Source of the DNA: DASUPK01 sp963795665
GTDB lineage: Bacteria > Actinomycetota > Thermoleophilia > Solirubrobacterales > 70-9
NCBI GenBank assembly: GCA_963795665.1
Contig: CAWCIP010000025.1
Coordinates: forward strand, 18,590 to 82,589
Length of the DNA: 64,000 bases
Direction of reading: 5' to 3'
Below the pieces are notes generated by a model. The model searched no databases and was not told the DNA's origin. It was given only the letters and a program-made list of their open reading frames with translations. Below are positions 1 through 6,648 of the stretch, piece by piece. The position numbers were made by a program, and so were the translations under genes. Each line of letters starts with the position of its first letter. Position 1 is the first letter of the stretch.

Positions 1-852
1 GACTCCGGCTACGACGTCTGGCTCGAGAACTGGCGGGCGAGCATCGACATTCCCTACAACCACTGGACCCTCGACCAGGCCGCTCTTTTCGACCACCCCG
101 AGGCGGTGAGGACGGTCGCCGAGCGGACCGGCGCCGATGAGATCCGGGCGGTGATCCACTGCCAGGGCTCGACCAGCTTCATGATGTCCGCGGTTGCGGG
201 GCTGGTCCCCGAGGTCACGACGATCGTCTCCAACGCCGTCGCTCTGCACCCGGTCGTCTCGCGGCTGGCCAGGATCAAGATGGACTGGGTCCTGCCGCCT
301 GCCGCCAAGGTGCTCGGCTACCTGAACCCGCAGTGGGGCGTAAAGGGCGCCCCATGGGTGCTCCCCAAGGCGATCACCGCCTGGGTCAAGCTCACCCACC
401 ACGAGTGCGACAACGACGTCTGCAAGCTCTCCAGCTACACCTACGGCGTTGGCAAGCCGACGCTCTGGCGCCACGAGAACCTGAACGCGGCGACGCACTC
501 GTGGCTCACCGGCGAGTTCGCCGATGTGCCGCTGACCTTCTTCGAGCAGATGGGGCGCTGCGTCAAGGCCGGCAGCCTGGTCTCGGTCGAGGGGCGCCCG
601 GAGCTGCCCGAGAATTTCACCGCCCAGCCGCCCCAGACGGATGCTCGCTTCGTCTTCTTGGCCGGTGAGCTGAACGCCTGCTTTCTGCCGGAGAGCCAGC
701 GCCGGACCTACGAGTGGTTCGAGGGCCAAGCTCCGGGTCGTCATGGGTTTCATGCCTTCGAGCGCTACAGCCACCTCGACGTGTTCATGGGCAAGGACGC
801 CGCTCGCGACACCTTTCCGGTGATCATCGAAGAGCTAGGCGCCCGCCGCTGA
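1..852 (+). CDS. alpha/beta hydrolase domain protein (5' end outside window)
   Basis: The reading frame is open from base 1, so the start lies upstream. The visible 283 residues form an alpha/beta hydrolase domain. The nucleophile elbow is HCQGS (visible residues 53-57), with Cys54 where a nucleophile is expected, as in GxCxG-type hydrolases and PHA synthases. A late YSHLD motif (His258) fits the catalytic histidine. The opening segment GYDVWLENWRAS resembles the hydrolase half of large actinobacterial GMC oxidoreductase (cholesterol-oxidase-like) fusions, so this may be the C-terminal part of such a protein; that is inference because the N-terminal part is not visible. It converges with the NTF2-like gene at 886-1296. 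Confidence 0.75.
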   Translation, partial: DSGYDVWLENWRASIDIPYNHWTLDQAALFDHPEAVRTVAERTGADEIRAVIHCQGSTSFMMSAVAGLVPEVTTIVSNAVALHPVVSRLARIKMDWVLPPAAKVLGYLNPQWGVKGAPWVLPKAITAWVKLTHHECDNDVCKLSSYTYGVGKPTLWRHENLNAATHSWLTGEFADVPLTFFEQMGRCVKAGSLVSVEGRPELPENFTAQPPQTDARFVFLAGELNACFLPESQRRTYEWFEGQAPGRHGFHAFERYSHLDVFMGKDAARDTFPVIIEELGARR

Positions 853-885
853 GCCCGGCCGCCGATGAGGCCTCGCACGGTCGCG

Positions 886-1296
886 CTACTCGCTCAGCCC
901 CGCCGCCTCAAGCGCCTCAGCGGGCGACCAGTAAACCTCCCAGCGCACGGCACGCTCGCCGCGGAAGCGAAACAGGTGGCCGATCCGCTGGTCGAGCTCC
1001 ATCTTGGTGTGGCGTCCGCGGGATCGCAGCCGTACTGTCACCACGACGGTGTCCTTGCTCAGCGCGAAGCGCTCGGCCTCGGCATGAAGGTAGTCCCACG
1101 CCTCGAGCGACTCATCGAGCGCTCGCCTGAGGCCCTCGTAGCCGTGGTAGCTGCCGCCGCCGCCGGGGAGCTCCGGCGGTTGAACGAGCTCGACCTCGGG
1201 ATCGAAGAGGAGCGTCGCAGCCTCGATGTAGTCCCCCGCGCTCCAGCGCTCATAGAAGCTGCGCAGAAGCTCGACGGGGGGCTGATCGGCGTGCAT
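886..1296 (-). CDS. SnoaL/NTF2-like protein
   Basis: A 136-residue protein with the cone-shaped NTF2/SnoaL fold pattern: an early helix (LLRSFYERWSAGDY), a DPEVELV strand, and late beta strands ending RWEVYW. The C-terminus is EALEAAGLSE, the same ending as other NTF2-like proteins of this window, but it lacks their MSEENVE start. Family members bind small ligands or act as isomerases/hydrolases; the substrate here cannot be inferred. It stands alone, convergent with the hydrolase fragment upstream. Confidence 0.85.
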   Translation of the reverse strand: MHADQPPVELLRSFYERWSAGDYIEAATLLFDPEVELVQPPELPGGGGSYHGYEGLRRALDESLEAWDYLHAEAERFALSKDTVVVTVRLRSRGRHTKMELDQRIGHLFRFRGERAVRWEVYWSPAEALEAAGLSE

Positions 1297-1416
1297 GCCA
1301 CCAGCAGATCACATCGTCACGCGGAGCGCCGGAGGCCTCGATCCATTTCTCGTGCAGGGCGCGGCCGACGATATCTTCCCGACCATTGTTGCTGAGATGG
1401 AGAAGGAGAGGACCGG

Positions 1417-2280
1417 GTGACGATGCCGAAGCGGCTCAGCGAGCAGGGGGGGCGCCATGCGCTCGTCGACGGAATCCCCTTCTCGCTCCCCGTTAACTCG
1501 GAGCGGACCCCGGCGCTGATGGCGGTGTTCCCGATCGACGCGGAGCGCGCCGCTGAGCTGATCCAGGGAAATGAGGTGCACCCGTTGCGCATCTCCGGCT
1601 CACGAGGGCTGTTGGTGATCACCGTCGTCAACTACGAGATCACCGACATCGGCAACTACATCGAGTTCTCGATCGCCATCGCTTGCACCCACGGGGGGCG
1701 TCCGGCGCCGAGGTTGCTCCCCGGCCTTCTGAGGCGCCGCTACGGGACCGGCCAGTACGTCTACGACCTCCCGGTCTCGACCGAGATCTCGGTCAAGGGC
1801 GGCAAGGGGATCTGGGGCATGCCCAAGCATCAGGCAAATCTCGACTTTGTGGTCTCCGAGCGGGTCGTCTCGAGCCAGTACGACCTCGACGGCCAGCTCG
1901 CAATGCGGATCGAGGTCGACCGGCCCCGGTTTACCCGCCTCCCGCTTGCCGCCTCGGCGGTCAACTACTGCGCCTTTCGCGGGCTGCTGATGAGGTCGTT
2001 CGTCTACTTCCGCGGTCGGGCCGGCATAAACGTCCCGTTTGCTCGCTCTGCTCGGGTGCAGATCGGAGACCATCCTCGCGTCGCGGCCCTCAAGGGACTG
2101 AAGATCGGCAGTCGACCGATTCTGAGCGCCTGGTTTCCCGAGACCCACGGAGTCCTCGACGATCACTTTGAAGGCTGGTTTCTCTCCTATGAGAGGCCTC
2201 CCGAGCACCCTCCCGAGGGCCTCGAGAGCGTCGTCGGCTTGGGGCTGGGAAAGGACTGGCTTCCGCCACCGGAGCGGTAG
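1417..2280 (+). CDS. acetoacetate decarboxylase-like protein
   Basis: A 287-residue protein with the acetoacetate decarboxylase (ADC) superfamily pattern, including the core segment GGKGIWGMPKHQ (about residues 128-139), where the family carries its conserved G-x-W-G-x-P-K region. The GTG start at 1417 is supported by an AGAAGGAGAGG ribosome-binding site 6 bases upstream. ADC family members decarboxylate beta-keto acids or act on related carbonyl substrates; the true substrate is unknown. The stop codon sits in the loop of a strong hairpin (2268-2292), so this gene appears monocistronic. Confidence 0.8.
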   Translation: MTMPKRLSEQGGRHALVDGIPFSLPVNSERTPALMAVFPIDAERAAELIQGNEVHPLRISGSRGLLVITVVNYEITDIGNYIEFSIAIACTHGGRPAPRLLPGLLRRRYGTGQYVYDLPVSTEISVKGGKGIWGMPKHQANLDFVVSERVVSSQYDLDGQLAMRIEVDRPRFTRLPLAASAVNYCAFRGLLMRSFVYFRGRAGINVPFARSARVQIGDHPRVAALKGLKIGSRPILSAWFPETHGVLDDHFEGWFLSYERPPEHPPEGLESVVGLGLGKDWLPPPER

Positions 2281-2292
2281 CAGCGCTCCGGT
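2268..2292 (+). terminator. hairpin at end of ADC-like gene
   Basis: Perfect 9-bp stem ACCGGAGCG / CGCTCCGGT with a 7-base loop; the TAG stop of the ADC-like gene lies within the loop region. No clear T-tract follows, so termination is inferred from the structure only. Confidence 0.6.
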
Positions 2293-2423
2293 CTGCGAAG
2301 GGGCGCCGGGGTCCGGGGTTGATCGCGCCACGGTTCCTCAGCACGCACGCTCACGATCGTTTGACCGCCCCCCGGTCACCCTCGCGTCAGGGCGAAGGCA
2401 TTCCCCTGAGCCAGCAGCGGCGC

Positions 2424-2441
2424 GATACTGCGTGGGCGATG
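2424..2441 (+). promoter_or_regulatory. -10 box plus start codon module, copy 1 (orphan)
   Basis: GATACT (2424-2429), 9 bases, then ATG (2439-2441). The 22-base context CGCGATACTGCGTGGGCGATG(TC) is repeated upstream of the NTF2-like gene at 2953. The spacing would put the transcription start at or next to the ATG, as expected for a leaderless mRNA. In this copy no NTF2 gene follows. Confidence 0.5.
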
Positions 2442-2471
2442 TCACTGTTGGCAGCCCCTCGGAGCTCTTAG
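2439..2471 (+). CDS. 10-codon leader-like ORF
   Basis: The ATG of the orphan start module opens MSLLAAPRSS followed by TAG. It lies 70 bases before the secreted-protein gene at 2542. It may be a leader peptide or the stub left when the module recombined next to unrelated DNA. Only its position behind a conserved promoter-like element supports it. Confidence 0.2.
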   Translation: MSLLAAPRSS

Positions 2472-2541
2472 GGTCGGAACTACAACAAATCGGCCTGGCG
2501 GCGCTTGTGGCGCCCCTGGGCCTACATAGGGGAGGTACGCA

Positions 2542-2868
2542 ATGCACAGGACGTCATTGCTCGCAGTTGTGGTCTGCACCGCCGCTCTCGTGGGTGCAAG
2601 TGCAAATGTCGCTTTCGCGGGTGAGGTTAAGGGTCCACCGGGGACACCAAGCATTAACGGGTCGGACCCGATCCCGCCTACGTCGGGCCAGACTGGTGTG
2701 CGCTTCCATGCGAACTCGATCTGCGCCTTCTCCGGGCTCAATGACCTGAACCCGGAGCAGGGGCCCGTTGACAGCATCGTCCAGACTCCCGCCGACGGAC
2801 CGCCGGGTGCGGCTGGTCACGGCCTTGGCACCGATTTCCCAATCGGCTGCAGGGGCGGCAGCAACTGA
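2542..2868 (+). CDS. small secreted protein, unknown function
   Basis: A 108-residue protein with a clear Sec signal peptide (MHRTSLLAVVVCTAALVGAS followed by a VAFAG cleavage region near residue 27). The mature part is Gly/Pro-rich, has two cysteines that could form one disulfide, and shows no domain I recognise. The ATG at 2542 has a strong site AGGGGAGG 6 bases upstream. The gene is framed by the orphan promoter-like module at 2424 and a strong terminator at 2877-2908, so it looks like an independent transcription unit. Confidence 0.7.
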   Translation: MHRTSLLAVVVCTAALVGASANVAFAGEVKGPPGTPSINGSDPIPPTSGQTGVRFHANSICAFSGLNDLNPEQGPVDSIVQTPADGPPGAAGHGLGTDFPIGCRGGSN

Positions 2869-2876
2869 GACATCCT

Positions 2877-2908
2877 GGTTGGCCCCGGCATCAATGTCGG
2901 GGCCAACC
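2877..2908 (+). terminator. strong terminator hairpin
   Basis: GGTTGGCCCCG pairs with CGGGGCCAACC; with one G-T pair the stem extends through CAT/ATG to 15 bp around a 2-base loop. It lies 8 bases after the stop of the secreted-protein gene, followed by a pyrimidine-rich stretch. Confidence 0.75.
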
Positions 2909-2937
2909 TTCATCCACCTATCCAACCGACGCGCCGC

Positions 2938-2955
2938 GATACTGCGTGGGCGATG
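2938..2955 (+). promoter_or_regulatory. -10 box plus start codon module, copy 2
   Basis: GATACT (2938-2943), 9 bases, ATG (2953). Nearly identical in 22 bases to the copy at 2424 and similar to those at 4089 and 61816-61833 (minus). The position of the -10 box predicts a leaderless transcript. No convincing -35 box is visible. Confidence 0.55.
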
Positions 2956-3351
2956 TCGGAGGAGAACGTCGAGGTGGTGCGTCGGATCCTTGACTCCTGG
3001 GCTAAAGGAGACTTCCGCGAGGGTGTCGACGACCTCGCTCCCTACGTCACCTTCATCGTTCGCTCCCCTTTGGCGGAACCCGCCGCATGCGTCGGCGCGG
3101 AGGGAATCCGCCACTACATGCGTGATTTTCTGCGCCAGTGGGAGCAGTATGCGATTGAGGCGAGAGACCTGAAGACAGTCGGAGACACAGTTCTGGCGTC
3201 CACCGTGTGGCGGGCGATTGGCCGGGCGAGTGGCCTTCCGACGAGAGCCTCGTTCTTCATCCTCTTCACCTTCCGTGGCCGCAAGATCGTGCGGATGGAA
3301 AGCATCGTCGACGAGGCCGAAGCCCTCGAAGCCGCCGGGCTGTCGGAGTAG
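2953..3351 (+). CDS. SnoaL/NTF2-like protein (MSEENVE family)
   Basis: A 132-residue NTF2-like protein beginning MSEENVEVVRR and ending EALEAAGLSE, the two signatures shared by most NTF2-like proteins of this window. The middle carries the usual helix-strand pattern (ILDSWAKGDF, DLAPYVTFIV, then FFILFTFRGRKIVRMES). There is no ribosome-binding site in the 9 bases between the -10 box GATACT and the ATG, so leaderless translation is likely. The stop codon leads directly into a hairpin (3349-3373) of the family seen at 4042-4077 and 63956-63989. Ligand and activity unknown. Confidence 0.85.
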   Translation: MSEENVEVVRRILDSWAKGDFREGVDDLAPYVTFIVRSPLAEPAACVGAEGIRHYMRDFLRQWEQYAIEARDLKTVGDTVLASTVWRAIGRASGLPTRASFFILFTFRGRKIVRMESIVDEAEALEAAGLSE

Positions 3352-3373
3352 CTGCTTTGGACGAAAAGCACTA
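3349..3373 (+). terminator. NTF2-cassette hairpin A
   Basis: TGCTTT GGACGA AAAGCA, extendable through the stop codon (TAG/CTA) with one bulged base. Compared with hairpin B at 4042 the closing pair has changed from C-G to T-A on both sides, a compensatory change that supports a real RNA structure. Confidence 0.6.
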
Positions 3374-3410
3374 GTTCTTTAGGGCTCGTGCTGGGCTCAC
3401 GCTCCGCCTG

Positions 3411-3426
3411 ACCGGCGCGCGCCGGT
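3411..3426. repeat. GC palindrome, left copy
   Basis: ACCGGCGCGCGCCGGT is a perfect 16-base palindrome. The nearly identical TGACCGGCGCGCGCCG recurs at 4012-4027, so the two copies flank the nitroreductase gene at 3522-3977. Between 3427 and 3521 only a short GTG-initiated signal-peptide-like remnant (MKRLLVIAVAVAPP) is visible. Confidence 0.5.
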
Positions 3427-3521
3427 TAGGGTGCGAACGTGAAACGCCTCCTCGTAATCGCCGTGGCAGTCGCGCCCCCATTCCCCGACAGCGTCAGCGA
3501 CCGCCGGATTCAAGCCAGGGG

Positions 3522-3977
3522 TCAGCGACCGCCGCCGCGCGGCTCGAGCACGACCAGCGGAATCTGGCGGTCGGTCCGTTCCTGGTAGTCCCGGTAGCCC
3601 GAGTAGAGCCTCACGACCTCGGGCCAGAGCCGCTCACGCTCGTTGGCGGTCGCCAGGCGGGCGTGCACCGCACGTCGCTCCGAGCCGACCTGGATCGTCG
3701 TGTCCGGGTTGGCCATCAGGTTGTGGAACCAGGCCGGGTTGCGCGGATGGCCGCCCTTCGAAGCGACGAGCACCACGTCCTCGCCGTCGGCGAGATAGGC
3801 GAGGGGCGTGGTGCGCACCTTCCCGGACCTCGCCCCGATGTGGTCGAGAAGCAGCATCGGCGGCGCACCCGGCGCGTGATGGCCGATCAGGCCGCGGCTC
3901 GCCCGGTAGACGGCGGTGTGGCCCCCGACCAGGTGGCGTAGAACCGGCCAGCTCCGATCGACCAGTGGGTTCGGCAT
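3522..3977 (-). CDS. deazaflavin (F420)-dependent nitroreductase family protein
   Basis: A 151-residue protein of the Ddn-like split-barrel family. Characteristic stretches are LLLDHIGARSGKVRTTPLAY, VLVASKGGHPRNPAWFHNL and ANPDTTIQVG, which in the family form the F420-phosphate site and barrel strands. Such proteins use reduced F420H2 to reduce quinones or nitro compounds at the membrane or in the cytosol. A paralogue lies at 12774-13283. It is flanked by two copies of a GC palindrome, and its upstream side holds a leftover NTF2 gene tail, so it may sit on a small inserted segment. Confidence 0.88.
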   Translation of the reverse strand: MPNPLVDRSWPVLRHLVGGHTAVYRASRGLIGHHAPGAPPMLLLDHIGARSGKVRTTPLAYLADGEDVVLVASKGGHPRNPAWFHNLMANPDTTIQVGSERRAVHARLATANERERLWPEVVRLYSGYRDYQERTDRQIPLVVLEPRGGGR

Positions 3978-4030
3978 GCCGGAAGCTTATGACGCGATCC
4001 TCGCCTGCTGCTGACCGGCGCGCGCCGTTG

Positions 4031-4049
4031 TTCTGAGCTGTCGGAGTAG
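4031..4049 (+). pseudogene. orphan 3' tail of an NTF2-like gene
   Basis: GAGCTGTCGGAGTAG at 4035-4049 reads ELSE-stop and matches the last codons of the gene ending at 3351 (GGGCTGTCGGAGTAG). It leads directly into hairpin B exactly as the intact gene leads into hairpin A. The remainder of the gene is missing. Confidence 0.5.
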
Positions 4050-4077
4050 CCGCTTTGGACAAAAAGCGGCTATCTCG
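4042..4077 (+). terminator. NTF2-cassette hairpin B
   Basis: Stem of 14 pairs with one mismatch between CGGAGTAGCCGCTT (4042-4055) and AAGCGGCTATCTCG (4064-4077), loop TGGACAAA. The core GCTTTGGACAAAAAGC is shared with hairpins at 3349 and 63956. Confidence 0.65.
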
Positions 4078-4088
4078 ACCGCCCGCGA

Positions 4089-4106
4089 GATACTGCGTAG
4101 GCGATG
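4089..4106 (+). promoter_or_regulatory. -10 box plus start codon module, copy 3
   Basis: GATACT (4089-4094), 9 bases (GCGTAGGCG), ATG (4104). Same arrangement and nearly the same sequence as copies at 2424 and 2938; predicted leaderless start. Confidence 0.55.
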
Positions 4107-4556
4107 TCGGAGGAGAACGTCGAGCGGGTGCGCGTCGATGCAGTTCATGGGGAAGCCGAGCGCATTGACCTCGAGGATCTGCGGCGGGCGTATGAAGCAT
4201 TCGGCCGGCGGGACTGGGACGAGGCTTCCTCGCTTGCGGATCCGGAGATCGAGTGGGTCGATCCAGATCAGATGGCAGGTGGTGGCACCCATCGAGGGAA
4301 GGAAGCCGTGCAGCGGAACTTCGATGAAACCTTCGAGGAGAATTTCTCCGAGTTCCGGCTCGAACCGACCGAGTTCCTTCCCTCTGGCGACAAGCTGTTC
4401 GTGCATGCGCTCCTTAGCGGGCGCTCGCGTCATCAGGATCTCGATGTCTCAATGGACCTGTTCCAGGTCTTGACCATTCGGAATGGACTGATAATCCGGC
4501 AGGAGGGCTTCCTCGTACGCGATGAGGCATTACAGGCCGCTGGCCTTCAGGAGTAG
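4104..4556 (+). CDS. SnoaL/NTF2-like protein, chimeric N-terminus
   Basis: A 150-residue NTF2-like protein ending EALQAAGLQE. It opens MSEENVERVR, then carries about 17 extra residues (VDAVHGEAERIDLEDL) before the usual first helix RRAYEAFGRRDWDEA. This looks like a standard MSEENVE start joined to a second NTF2 gene that already had its own beginning. The fold core follows (DPEIEWVDPDQM, then a late strand VLTIRNGLIIRQEGF). It is translated from a predicted leaderless start and is followed after 3 bases (GCG) by the next NTF2-like gene. Confidence 0.82.
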   Translation: MSEENVERVRVDAVHGEAERIDLEDLRRAYEAFGRRDWDEASSLADPEIEWVDPDQMAGGGTHRGKEAVQRNFDETFEENFSEFRLEPTEFLPSGDKLFVHALLSGRSRHQDLDVSMDLFQVLTIRNGLIIRQEGFLVRDEALQAAGLQE

Positions 4557-4559
4557 GCG

Positions 4560-4772
4560 ATGTCGGAGGAGAACGTCGAGGTCACGCGGCGAGCTTTTGA
4601 GGCATTCGCGCGCGGCGACCTGGACTCGGTCTTGGAGACGATGGATCCCGACATTGAGTGGGCTCCGGCGATTGCTCCAATTCTCGGTGTCGAACCGATC
4701 AGAGGAAAGGATGCGCTCAGGCGCTTCTTCACGCGCGATCTGGTCGAGGCCGCGCCTTTCCCTCGAATCTGA
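4560..4772 (+). pseudogene. truncated SnoaL/NTF2-like gene
   Basis: Starts MSEENVEVTRRAFEAFARGD directly after the previous stop (TAG-GCG-ATG) and encodes only 70 residues, ending in APFPRI-stop, about half the family length. The conserved late strands and the ALEAAGL ending are missing; no continuation is visible in another frame. The break lies 50 bases before a degenerate tRNA-like stretch, which suggests the 3' half was lost by a deletion or insertion event. The remaining half-fold is unlikely to be functional alone. Confidence 0.7.
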
Positions 4773-4818
4773 CGAGCCCTATGCGCACCGTCGGCTGGGG
4801 CGTGGGTGCCGTGGGTTG

Positions 4819-4875
4819 GCGCTGGATTTTGAACCAGCGACCTTTCGGCCCCCAGCCCAATCATCAGCTGCACTT
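4819..4875 (-). other. degenerate tRNA-like remnant
   Basis: On the minus strand GCTGG-TTCAAAAT-CCAGC (4821-4838) has the form of a T-arm with one extra base in the loop, preceded by a variable-loop-like AGGTC and an AGC/GCT D-arm-like element. The anticodon arm is collapsed and the acceptor 5' strand is absent, so this is not a functional tRNA. The remaining part of the 306-base gap (4773-5078) shows no gene. Confidence 0.35.
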
Positions 4876-5048
4876 CCAGTAAAGGACCGACCAGTCGTTT
4901 ACGGCTATACGTCCGATCGATCGTCCCTGCAGCTCTTTGAGCTAACCGATCACCGCAGGCTCGGCGCTCTATGACTCAGTCTGGCGTGTTGCCCTCCTGG
5001 TTGCCCACTTGCCCATTTGGGCCACTTGGGTCTGAAGCCCAAGAGCCA

Positions 5049-5072
5049 GAAACCCCGCTGCAGCGCGGTTTC
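5049..5072 (-). terminator. hairpin downstream of tRNA-Arg
   Basis: GAAACCCCGC-TGCA-GCGCGGTTTC forms a 10-position stem with one C-C mismatch, 6 bases past the tRNA 3' end on the minus strand; a likely terminator for the tRNA transcript. Confidence 0.55.
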
Positions 5073-5078
5073 CAGAAG

Positions 5079-5152
5079 CGCGCCCGACAGGATTCGAACC
5101 TGTGACCTTCGGTTTCGTAGACCGACGCTCTATCCAACTGAGCTACGGGCGC
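5079..5152 (-). tRNA. tRNA-Arg (anticodon ACG)
   Basis: A complete 74-base cloverleaf: acceptor GCGCCCG/CGGGCGC, D-arm GCTC..GAGC, anticodon loop CTACGAA, T-arm ACAGG-TTCGAAT-CCTGT, discriminator G. The 3' CCA is not encoded, so a CCA-adding enzyme is needed. Confidence 0.97.
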
Positions 5153-5195
5153 GTGCGGGCACTAGCGTAGCGACGGGTCCCTGAGCGGAGCGCGG

Positions 5196-5534
5196 TCAGG
5201 CCAGCTCGGGAATGTGGCGCTCGACATGGGTGCTGATCGTCTCGCGGACCCAGCGCTGCTCATCCGAATCGGCCATTCGGTAGCGGCCGATCAGCATCTT
5301 CTGGTCGTCGAGCGGGAGGCCCGAGATCTCCCAGCCGGCCACCAGGTACTCGAAGAGCATTTCGTTCCGGCGGGCCCAGACGTCCTCTGCCGAAGAGGCG
5401 TCCTTCCGGTGCGGCTTGTTGATCTTGCGGATGGACCTGTCGCTGAGCGAGCAACGGAGCGTGAGCACGTTGCCCTCCGGATCGGTGTAGTCCACCGTCT
5501 CGACCGGCTCACGCTCTCGTCGTCCTCGCGCCAC
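5196..5534 (-). CDS. conserved hypothetical protein
   Basis: A 112-residue, charged, mostly soluble protein of unknown function. It opens with a short beta-type segment (VETVDYTDPEGNVLTLRCSL), then a long helical, Trp-containing part (DVWARRNEMLFEYLVAGWEI, later DEQRWVRETISTHVERHIPE). No catalytic motif is evident. It is divergent from the hydroxy-acid oxidase gene, sharing the short intergenic region 5535-5554, and is preceded by the tRNA-Arg on its downstream side. Confidence 0.65.
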   Translation of the reverse strand: MARGRREREPVETVDYTDPEGNVLTLRCSLSDRSIRKINKPHRKDASSAEDVWARRNEMLFEYLVAGWEISGLPLDDQKMLIGRYRMADSDEQRWVRETISTHVERHIPELA

Positions 5535-5554
5535 CGTCTAAGCATGCCAACTAG

Positions 5555-6628
5555 CCTTCTCGCGTCTCCGATCCGGTCAACATCGCCGATCTAGAGCGGC
5601 TCGCGGCAGAGTCGCTCGAGCCCGGAGCGCACGGCTACTTCGCCGGCGGCGCGGGCGACGAGCGCACGCTGCGGCGGAACGCCGAGGCGTACGAGGGCTG
5701 GGAGCTGCGGCCCCGGGTCCTGGTGGACGTCTCAGAGGCCTCGACCAGGGCGACGGTCCTCGGCACGGAGCTGGAGATGCCGATCCTGGTCGGCCCGGTC
5801 GCCTTCCAGCTGCTCGCCCATCCCGACGGCGAGCAGGGCATGGCGCGCGCCGCCGCCGACGCCGGCACGGTGATGTGCCTCTCGAGCCTGACCAGCACCC
5901 GCGCCGCCGAGGTCGCCATGGCGGCGCCGGGAGGCAAGCGCTGGATGCAGGTCTATCTCTTCCGCGACCGCGGGGTGACCCGGGCGATGGTGGAGGAGGC
6001 GGCCGAGGCCGGGTACGAGGCCCTGCTGCTGACGGTCGATGCCCCATATGCCGGGCGGCGGGAGCGAGACCTTCGCACCGGCTTTCAGGTCCCGGCCGAG
6101 ATCCGCGCGCCGGCGATCGAGACGGCCGTCGGCCACAAGAGCCTGACCACGGCCGAGGTCTTCGAGCTGGTCGATCCCTCGATCACCTGGACCGACCTGG
6201 AGCAGCTCTGCGGGGAGTTCCACCTGCCGATCCTGGTCAAGGGCCTGATCACCGGAGAGGACGCCGCCCTCGCGGTGGAGCACGGCGCCGCCGGAGTGGT
6301 GGTCTCGAACCACGGCGGCCGCCAGCTCGACAACGCCCCCGCCACGATCGACGCCCTCCCCGAGGTCACCGAGGCCGTCGCCGGGAGGATCCCGGTGTTG
6401 ATCGACGGCGGCATCCGGCGGGGAACCGACGTGGCGGTCGCGCTCGCGCTCGGCGCCGAGGCGGTGCTCGTGGGGCGGCCGGCGCTCTGGGGCCTGGCTG
6501 TGGACGGCGAGGCTGGGGCGCGCCGCGCGCTGGAGATGCTGGCGGACGAGCTGCGGCTCGCGCTGGCGCTGCTGGGTGCGCCCAACCCGTCCGCTCTTAG
6601 CGCGGATCACGTTCAGCGTCGCGGGTAA
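5555..6628 (+). CDS. FMN-dependent alpha-hydroxy acid oxidase/dehydrogenase
   Basis: A TIM-barrel flavoprotein oxidising 2-hydroxy acids (lactate/glycolate type) to 2-keto acids. Visible motifs are the N-terminal HGYFAGGAGDERTLRRN, the FMN-binding PILVKGLITGEDA, the family active-site signature SNHGGRQLDN with the catalytic His, and the C-terminal phosphate site IDGGIRRGTD...VGRPALWG. The frame is open from 5555 and residues from PVNIADLERL onward match the family, but no ATG/GTG/TTG occurs in this frame before GTG 5723. An ATG at 5544 reads MPTSLLASP in another frame and would join if one base were added near 5568. The start is therefore either lost to a one-base deletion or mis-sequenced. 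Confidence 0.88.
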   Translation, partial: PSRVSDPVNIADLERLAAESLEPGAHGYFAGGAGDERTLRRNAEAYEGWELRPRVLVDVSEASTRATVLGTELEMPILVGPVAFQLLAHPDGEQGMARAAADAGTVMCLSSLTSTRAAEVAMAAPGGKRWMQVYLFRDRGVTRAMVEEAAEAGYEALLLTVDAPYAGRRERDLRTGFQVPAEIRAPAIETAVGHKSLTTAEVFELVDPSITWTDLEQLCGEFHLPILVKGLITGEDAALAVEHGAAGVVVSNHGGRQLDNAPATIDALPEVTEAVAGRIPVLIDGGIRRGTDVAVALALGAEAVLVGRPALWGLAVDGEAGARRALEMLADELRLALALLGAPNPSALSADHVQRRG

Positions 6629-6648
6629 CGCTCGTTAGTCTCGCCCGC

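Noticed and set aside
865..1395. 176-codon plus-strand frame opposite the NTF2-like gene
   Set aside because: The minus-strand protein has a clear NTF2 pattern and the family C-terminus; the plus frame has none.
3439..3580. GTG-initiated frame with signal-peptide-like start MKRLLVIAVAVAPP
   Set aside because: It runs into the antisense of the nitroreductase gene and stops without a domain; at most a remnant.
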